Source: an uncultured Bilophila sp. (GTDB taxonomy: Bacteria > Desulfobacterota > Desulfovibrionia > Desulfovibrionales > Desulfovibrionaceae). From it: a stretch of DNA of 10,143 bases. The stretch is from NCBI GenBank assembly GCA_902373525.1, contig CABKMN010000081.1, positions 1 to 10,143 on the forward strand. The letters run 5' to 3'. The position numbers were made by a program, and so were the translations under genes. The notes below the pieces were generated by a model. It was not told where the DNA came from and ran no database searches. It saw only the letters and a program-made list of their open reading frames with translations. This document shows positions 5,936 to 10,143 of the stretch, one piece after another (position 1 is the stretch's first letter; every line of letters starts with the position of its first letter).

Positions 5936-6544
5936 CTAGTCGAGCAGAGGCTTGATCGCCATCACGTTTTCAAAAAGATAATGATCCGTCAGGGCGCAGA
6001 GCATGTGCCCGATGGCGGCGTGCATCTCCTGCACGAGCGGCGTGGACGGGTGCCCCACCGCCAGCAGAATGTCGCACAGCGGAGCCATGCGGCCCCCGCC
6101 GTCGCCGGTCAGCCCGATGGTGAACAGCCCCTGTTTCCGGGCCGCCTGCAACGCGCCGATGACGTTCGGGCTGTTGCCCGACGTGGAAATGCCGATGAAC
6201 ACGTCGCCGGGCCGCCCGAGCGCCTGCACCTGCTTGGCGAACACGAGATCATAGCCGAAATCGTTGCCGATGGAGGTCAGCACGGACGAGTCCGTGGTCA
6301 GGGCGATGGCCGGAAGCGGGGGCCGATCCATCAGGAAACGGTTGACGAACTCCGCGGCCCAGTGCTGGGCGTCGGCGGCGCTCCCGCCGTTGCCCGCCAG
6401 CAGAATCTTGCCCCCCTGCGCCACGGAGACCGCCATGCGTCGGGCGGCTTCCGCCACCCTGCCGCCGTGGACGGCAAAAAAATCACGACGCAGTTTCGCG
6501 CCGTCCTCCGCGTGCCGGGAAATCATCTGCAAGGCTTTGTCCAT
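5936..6544 (-). CDS. gmhA: Sedoheptulose-7-phosphate isomerase (phosphoheptose isomerase)
   Basis: This cytoplasmic enzyme converts sedoheptulose 7-phosphate to D-glycero-D-manno-heptose 7-phosphate, the first step to the LPS inner-core heptose precursor. It is 202 residues with a single SIS domain. It shows LLAGNGGSAADAQHWAAEF (48-66), GNDFGYD (93-99), GDVFIGISTSGNSPNV (113-128) and LTGDGGGRM (145-153). His61, Glu65, Gln172 and His180 fall at the positions of the GmhA zinc and catalytic residues. The start at 6544 is chosen because AAGGAG lies 9 nt upstream and the protein then begins where GmhA proteins begin. The reading frame stays open upstream to 6688, but that extension (MRRTPGLPV...) is not GmhA-like and crosses the promoter. 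The related DiaA initiator-binding protein is the main alternative; the full set of metal and catalytic residues favours GmhA. First gene of the minus-strand cluster. Confidence 0.9.
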   Translation of the reverse strand: MDKALQMISRHAEDGAKLRRDFFAVHGGRVAEAARRMAVSVAQGGKILLAGNGGSAADAQHWAAEFVNRFLMDRPPLPAIALTTDSSVLTSIGNDFGYDLVFAKQVQALGRPGDVFIGISTSGNSPNVIGALQAARKQGLFTIGLTGDGGGRMAPLCDILLAVGHPSTPLVQEMHAAIGHMLCALTDHYLFENVMAIKPLLD

Positions 6545-6614
6545 AACGCTGTGCTCCTTCGGGGCCGCACGGGCCTCTTCGCACAGATAATCCCTGATTT
6601 CCGTTCTGCAACCC

Positions 6615-6627
6615 GATCGCGGCGATC
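6615..6627. promoter_or_regulatory. Possible operator dyad at the gmhA transcription start
   Basis: A perfect 6-bp dyad GATCGC-G-GCGATC lies 5 bp downstream of the predicted -10 box of the minus-strand promoter, about where transcription would begin. A repressor bound here would block initiation. With GC-rich sequence and arms this short, chance is also plausible, and no regulator is encoded nearby. Confidence 0.25.
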
Positions 6628-6632
6628 CTTGG

Positions 6633-6661
6633 GATATAAGCGAAACGGCCCCCGCTGACAA
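6633..6661 (-). promoter_or_regulatory. Sigma70-type promoter for the gmhA-zinc ribbon-hemC-lon cluster
   Basis: On the minus strand, TTGTCA (6661-6656; five of six match TTGACA) is followed after exactly 17 bp by TATATC (6638-6633; four of six match TATAAT). It is the most AT-rich spot in the intergenic region. Transcription would start near 6626 and give a leader of about 80 nt before the gmhA ATG. No other equally good pair is seen upstream of the zinc ribbon, hemC or lon-like genes. Confidence 0.6.
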
Positions 6662-6713
6662 CACCGGAAGGCCCGGGGTGCGCCTCACAACCCGGCGAAA
6701 CGACAGGCCCGCC

Positions 6714-6740
6714 TTGTTTTCCGCCCAAGTTTGCTATTGA
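6714..6740 (+). promoter_or_regulatory. Possible promoter for the nadK operon
   Basis: TTGTTT (6714-6719) is followed after 15 bp by TATTGA (6735-6740), which is preceded by TG at 6732-6733 as in extended -10 promoters. Transcription would start near 6747, about 25 nt before the nadK ATG. The spacing is short and the -10 box imperfect. The call rests mainly on position and on the AT content of the last 50 bases before the gene. Confidence 0.3.
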
Positions 6741-6771
6741 AGAATCACAAGGTTTCTACTACTGAAAGCAG

Positions 6772-7629
6772 ATGCAGTCCGTAACCTCCATTCTTCTCGT
6801 CACCAAGACCCGGCACGCCGCCGCCGAGTCCACGGCCGTTTCCGTGGCCCGCTGGCTCGAAGCGCGCGGCGTGGCGTCCTCCACCGTCTCCGCCGCCCAC
6901 CCGGCGCGGGAACTCGCGGACAGGGCCCGCGCGGCGGACGTCGTGCTGATCCTCGGCGGGGACGGCACGTTCGTCGGCGTGGGGCGCAAGCTCGCCGGGA
7001 TCGACGTCCCGCTTCTCGGCATCAACTTCGGGCAGGTCGGCTTTCTGACCGAGCTGTCCGCCGACGACTGGCAGCCCGGTCTGGAACGCCTCCTTGCCGG
7101 AAAGATGATCACCCGCACCTGCGTCCTGCTGGCGTGGGAACTCCTCCGCGACGGCAAAACCGTGGCCGAGGGACACGCCGCCAACGACGTGGTCGTGGGG
7201 CGCGGGGCCATCGCCCGCGTGCTGCCCGTCCGTGTCTTCGTGGACGGCGAGGACATGGGCCTCGTGCGCTCCGACGGCGTGATCGTCTCCACCCCGCTCG
7301 GGTCCTCGGGCTATGCCCTGTCCGCGCACGGGCCGCTGGTCCACCCCGACGTGCGGGCGCTCACCCTCACTCCCATTTCGCCCTTCTTCAAGAGCTTTCC
7401 GCCCATGACCCTCCCGGTCGAAGCCCGCATCCGCCTCGAAACCGCCGCGCCCGACGGCTCCCTCACCGTGGACGGGCAGGAGGGCCTGCCGCTGTGCGCC
7501 GGGGACGTCGTCCGCGTGCGGAGCCTCGAAGCGGGTCTGCGGGTCCTTTCGCGCACCACCGGGACCTACTACCGGCGGCTGCGCGAACGCGGCTTCATCC
7601 AGACGGACGAGCCTACGGAGCGCCCATGA
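6772..7629 (+). CDS. nadK: NAD kinase
   Basis: Phosphorylates NAD to NADP in the cytoplasm; 285 residues, normal for bacterial NadK. It shows LILGGDGTFVGVGRKL (59-74) with the catalytic GGDGT loop, LLGINFGQVGFLTEL (81-95), the AND variant of the NE/D motif (137-139) and STPLGSSGYALSAHGP (173-188). The last is a variant of the usual TPTGSTAYxxSxGGP, with Leu, Ser and Gly at three normally conserved places. The C-terminal LTVDGQEG (231-238) is also typical. An in-frame stop at 6763-6765 rules out a longer protein. The ribosome binding site is weak (GAAAG 3 nt from the ATG), so translation may be modest. It diverges from gmhA, and its stop overlaps the start of the next gene in ATGA, so the two are translationally coupled. 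Confidence 0.95.
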   Translation: MQSVTSILLVTKTRHAAAESTAVSVARWLEARGVASSTVSAAHPARELADRARAADVVLILGGDGTFVGVGRKLAGIDVPLLGINFGQVGFLTELSADDWQPGLERLLAGKMITRTCVLLAWELLRDGKTVAEGHAANDVVVGRGAIARVLPVRVFVDGEDMGLVRSDGVIVSTPLGSSGYALSAHGPLVHPDVRALTLTPISPFFKSFPPMTLPVEARIRLETAAPDGSLTVDGQEGLPLCAGDVVRVRSLEAGLRVLSRTTGTYYRRLRERGFIQTDEPTERP

Positions 7630-9410
7630 ACAGGCTCCCCGACATCGGGCGGGTCCGCGACCTGCGGCTCGGCGCCCATCCGGCCTTCGACGCGTGGTTC
7701 TACAGCTTTTGCGCGGAAAACAACATCGAACACGGCATCAATCCCGCCGGGGTCGCCAGCCCCGAGCAGCTCCGCTTCATGGTGGCGATGGACGAGCGGC
7801 AGGTGTACGCGCCCTGCTCCGACGCCACGTTCAAGGAGCTGGCCGCGTCCCACCACCTCCGCAGCTTCCCGCCCCGCGTGCGCAGCCAGTACGTCGCGGC
7901 GTGGCGCTCCATCATCCGGGTGGTCCGCTACGAAAAGGACCGCCGCAAGCGGCGCGACATGATCAACTACTGCCGCCACCGTTTCCGGGGCTGCCTCGCG
8001 CTCGGCAACATCCTGCCCTCCCGGCTGGTCAAGCGGCTGGTCACGACCCTCATCAGCCATTTCGACGCCGCCGACCCGTGGGAAAAGGAACGCATTTTCT
8101 ACAACGAGGCGCTGGCGGGCTTCATCCGCTCCGACTCCTTCCTCAAGGCGCTCGAACGCATCCCCGCCGATCTGCGGCCCGAAGGCGGCATCCCCGGCCT
8201 GCGCCGCGCGCTCGACCTCGCGGAACTCGCCCGCCTGTTCCATCTGGCGGGGCATTCCCACGGCGCGCTCACCCGGCTCATCCACGACTGCGCGGTCGCC
8301 GAAAACGGCCAATGCGTCCCGCCCGACATCTTCGCCGGTTCGGAAGCCTTTATCCCGCAGGTGGAAAAGCTGCTCGGCGCGCCCGGCACGCCGCCGCGCA
8401 CGTTCCTGTACGTCTGCGGCATGGAAGGCGGCCTCGCCCTCGACCTGCGGATCATCCAGACCCTGCTCCGGCTCGGGCACAAGGTCATCCTCGCCCTCAA
8501 GGAAGCGCCGGTCTACTACGCCCCGACCATCTGGGACGTGGAGCGCGATCCCCTGCTGGTGGACAATCTCCCCGAATCGCATATATTCAAGGTTCCGGCC
8601 GCCTCCAAGAACGAGCTGCTCCGCAGGCTGCGGGAAAACCGCCTGCTCATCATCTCCGACGGCACCGGCGAACGCCTCAATCTGTACCGTACGTCGGTCA
8701 CGTTCGCCCGCGCGTGGAAGGAAAGCGACGCCGTCATCGCCCGGGGCCGCTGCAACCGGGACGTGCTCCTCGGCACCAGCCACCTCTTCACCCGCGACGT
8801 CTTCTGCTTCTGGGAGGAGCGGGACGAAATCCGCGTGGAGCTCAAGCCGCACGCGCCCGGCGTCCGCAAGTTCAGCGAACAGGCGCTCACCGCCAAGGCC
8901 CGCACCATCATCAAGAGGATGCGCGCCGCCAAGGACGGCGGCAAGGCCGTCATGTTCTACAGCTGCATCATCGGCAGCATCCCCGGACAGACCGCCACCG
9001 CCGTCAAGGTTGCGGAAACGTTCGTCGGCTCGCTGCGGGAGCGGCTCGATCAGGTTTTCGTCATCAACCCGGCGGAGTATTTCGAACCCGGCATGGACGG
9101 GGACGATCTGATGTACATGTGGGAGCAGGTGCAGCGCAGCGGCCTCATCAACATCTGGCGCTTCCAGAGCATGGACGACATCGAGGCCAGCTTCGGGCTC
9201 ATGGGCCGCAAGGTGCCGCCCGTCTGGTCGGGCAAGGACGCGACCTTCTCCACCGGATGCACCAAGGAAATGCGCATCGCGCTGGACATGCAGCGCACGC
9301 ACCCCGAACTCCAGATCGTCGGCCCCGGACCGGAAAAATTCTTCCGCCGCGGCGACTACGGCGTCGGCAAGTTCTTTGACGCCACCATCACCAACGCCAA
9401 CCAGGAATAA
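7626..9410 (+). CDS. DUF89/ARMT1-like protein with an extra C-terminal region
   Basis: A 594-residue soluble protein. Several blocks resemble DUF89 (damage-control phosphatase fold). They are a helical N-terminal part with DPWEKERIFYNEALAGF (150-166), comparable to the family's helical-domain block; FLYVCGMEGGLALDLRIIQ (260-278), where the family usually has a D-N-A-G-E metal-site motif; LGHKVILALKEAPV (283-296); LLIISDGTGERL (340-351); and ESDAVIARGRCNRDVLL (366-382), the family's acidic/KGxxN block. The Asp-Asn metal pair is replaced here by Gly-Met, so catalysis may be lost or changed, although Asp345 in ISDGTG remains. Residues about 420-594 form a second region that I do not recognise, with conserved-looking SCIIGSIPGQTATAVK (446-461) and EYFEPGMDGDDLMYMWEQ (484-501). 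GGAG (7617-7620) lies 5 nt before the ATG, which overlaps the nadK stop. The assignment is by eye; a separate uncharacterised family is the alternative. Confidence 0.6.
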   Translation: MNRLPDIGRVRDLRLGAHPAFDAWFYSFCAENNIEHGINPAGVASPEQLRFMVAMDERQVYAPCSDATFKELAASHHLRSFPPRVRSQYVAAWRSIIRVVRYEKDRRKRRDMINYCRHRFRGCLALGNILPSRLVKRLVTTLISHFDAADPWEKERIFYNEALAGFIRSDSFLKALERIPADLRPEGGIPGLRRALDLAELARLFHLAGHSHGALTRLIHDCAVAENGQCVPPDIFAGSEAFIPQVEKLLGAPGTPPRTFLYVCGMEGGLALDLRIIQTLLRLGHKVILALKEAPVYYAPTIWDVERDPLLVDNLPESHIFKVPAASKNELLRRLRENRLLIISDGTGERLNLYRTSVTFARAWKESDAVIARGRCNRDVLLGTSHLFTRDVFCFWEERDEIRVELKPHAPGVRKFSEQALTAKARTIIKRMRAAKDGGKAVMFYSCIIGSIPGQTATAVKVAETFVGSLRERLDQVFVINPAEYFEPGMDGDDLMYMWEQVQRSGLINIWRFQSMDDIEASFGLMGRKVPPVWSGKDATFSTGCTKEMRIALDMQRTHPELQIVGPGPEKFFRRGDYGVGKFFDATITNANQE

Positions 9411-9412
9411 CC

Positions 9413-10051
9413 ATGACCACGCCCACGCAACTGTTTACGCTTCTGGACGCCTGTTTCGAGGCCCAGAACGAAGCGACGGCCCTCTGGCACCGCGAGGAGC
9501 CCGAAGCCGCCGACGTCGCCCCCGACGCCTCCGCCTCGCCCGAAACGCTGCTCGCGCTGGTGCGCGCCCAGCACCTCCGCAACTTCCGCCTCTGGCATAC
9601 GGAAGACGTGGCCCGCCGCCGCGACGTCACGCCCGACGTCATCGCGGACTGCAAATACCGCATCGACACGCTCAATCAGGAGCGCAACGACCGCATGGAG
9701 CGCGTGGACGCCTGCCTCGTGGCCCTGCTCTCCCCCCTGCTCCCGGCCTCGCCCGCGCCCTACTCCAACACCGAATCCCTCGGCATGGCCATCGACCGCC
9801 TGTCCATCCTGAGCCTCAAAATCTGGCACATGGACGAACAGCTCCGGCGCACCGACGTCACGCCCGAGCACATCGAGTCCTGCCGCAACAAGCTCGCCGT
9901 GCTCAAGGAACAGCGCGCCGACCTCATCGCCGCCGTCAAGCACCTCGTTTCCGAGTTCGTCGAAGGAACCAAGACCCCCAAGCTCTACTTCCAGTTCAAG
10001 ATGTACAACGATCCCTCGCTGAATCCCGAACTGTATGGAAAACAGGTATGA
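9413..10051 (+). CDS. DUF4254 domain protein
   Basis: A 212-residue, mainly helical, soluble protein. The ending FQFKMYNDPSLNPELYG (193-209) and the NTESLGMAIDRLSILSLKIW block (119-138) are what I know of the DUF4254 family, whose function is not established. Members often lie near glycosyltransferase and LPS genes. Residues about 50-103 and 127-180 are two versions of one unit: (L/I)WHxxxxxRRxDVTPxxIxxC then a KxxLxxLxxxR helix. The fold thus looks like an internal duplication of a helical hairpin. The AGGA of its ribosome binding site lies within the last codons of the upstream gene, and only 2 nt separate stop from start, so it is the third gene of the nadK operon. A GA-rich hairpin begins 5 nt after the stop. 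The final 29 coding bases are mirrored at the window end (see 10023-10143). Confidence 0.85.
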   Translation: MTTPTQLFTLLDACFEAQNEATALWHREEPEAADVAPDASASPETLLALVRAQHLRNFRLWHTEDVARRRDVTPDVIADCKYRIDTLNQERNDRMERVDACLVALLSPLLPASPAPYSNTESLGMAIDRLSILSLKIWHMDEQLRRTDVTPEHIESCRNKLAVLKEQRADLIAAVKHLVSEFVEGTKTPKLYFQFKMYNDPSLNPELYGKQV

Positions 10052-10143
10052 AGATTGGGGAGGGGGAAGGGGAACCTTTCTGAAGAAAGGCTTCCCCTTC
10101 CCCCTCCCCAATCTTCATACCTGTTTTCCATACAGTTCGGGAT
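10023..10143. repeat. 121-bp fold-back palindrome running to the window end
   Basis: Bases 10023-10080 pair with 10085-10143 without a mismatch; the only break is one unpaired C at 10091. The inner part is the GA-rich hairpin. The outer 34 bp (10023-10056 with 10110-10143) include the last 29 coding bases of the DUF4254 gene, stop codon included. Pairing continues to the very last base. A natural terminator would not mirror its gene's coding sequence, so this is most likely a fold-back or assembly artefact at a contig end. A true tail-to-tail duplication remains possible. Confidence 0.9.
10057..10109. terminator. GA-rich hairpin after the DUF4254 gene, family copy 4
   Basis: GGGGAGGGGGAAGGGGAA followed by CCTTTC (10057-10080) pairs with 10085-10109 around a TGAA loop, with one extra C at 10091. 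The core and loop are identical to the copy at 1577-1624. It starts 5 nt after the stop codon. As in the other copies there is no U-tract. The right arm may not be genuine genome sequence if the window end is a fold-back. Confidence 0.6.

Noticed and set aside
2567..6658. A plus-strand open frame of 1363 codons lying opposite lon, hemC, the zinc ribbon and gmhA
   Set aside because: It crosses four well-supported genes and their spacers in antisense. Its Arg/His/Gly-rich product is typical of shadow frames in GC-rich DNA, and it has no recognisable domain.
6545..6688. An N-terminal extension of gmhA to a start at 6688
   Set aside because: The added residues do not resemble GmhA, the extension covers the promoter at 6633-6661, and a strong AAGGAG precedes the ATG at 6544.
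7134..7625. An upstream extension of the DUF89-like frame into nadK
   Set aside because: The extra residues are the out-of-frame shadow of nadK. GGAG and the ATGA overlap mark the start at 7626.
7569..9302. A minus-strand open frame of 577 codons opposite the DUF89-like gene
   Set aside because: Antisense shadow in GC-rich sequence. The plus-strand frame has a ribosome binding site, operon context and family-like motifs.
9356..10111. A minus-strand ORF of 251 codons opposite the DUF4254 gene
   Set aside because: It begins in the fold-back hairpin and is the antisense shadow of a clear DUF4254 protein, with low-complexity Gly/Val/Glu/Arg content.

Overview
The window is GC-rich bacterial DNA. 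Gene content and style (a LonC/LonB-like S16 protease, hemC, a Cys-tailed FmdB-type zinc ribbon, gmhA, nadK, a DUF89-like protein and a DUF4254 protein) suggest a Desulfovibrionaceae-type sulfate- or sulfite-reducing bacterium (Desulfovibrio/Bilophila relatives). There is no rRNA gene to confirm this, so the placement is an inference from family resemblance.

Layout. Bases 1-381 hold no convincing gene and consist of repeat-derived sequence. A 12-helix MFS transporter (382-1566, +) follows. Bases 1567-1996 separate it from the convergent lon-like gene and hold an almost symmetrical repeat module: two GA-rich hairpins outside, two inverted 26-bp repeats inside, and a unique centre with a minus-strand intrinsic terminator and one doubtful small ORF. 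A four-gene minus-strand cluster then reads gmhA (6544-5936), FmdB-type zinc ribbon (5899-5666), hemC (5554-4628) and the lon-like protease (4468-1997). A good sigma70-type promoter lies at 6633-6661. Diverging from gmhA is a tightly packed plus-strand operon: nadK (6772-7629), a DUF89/ARMT1-like protein overlapping it by 4 bp (7626-9410), and a DUF4254 protein 2 bp further on (9413-10051).

How the genes work together. GmhA makes the heptose precursor of LPS inner core, and DUF4254 proteins are often found near surface-glycan genes, so the divergent pair of operons may border an LPS locus to the right. HemC supplies the linear tetrapyrrole for siroheme, heme and cobalamin. The Lon-like protein is a probable protein-quality-control enzyme whose ATPase motifs look degenerate. 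NadK makes NADP; its translational coupling to a diverged member of a metabolite-repair phosphatase fold is the most suggestive protein-level association here.

The most distinctive non-coding signal is a family of purine/pyrimidine-asymmetric hairpins (four copies), three of which sit within about 10 nt of a stop codon. It is accompanied by a 26-bp repeat in three copies. The last 121 bases form a near-perfect fold-back palindrome that mirrors the 3' end of the DUF4254 coding sequence and runs exactly to the window end. That is most simply an assembly or fold-back artefact at a contig end, and it should be checked before anything is built on it. I did not find a clear new defence, mobile or biosynthetic system.
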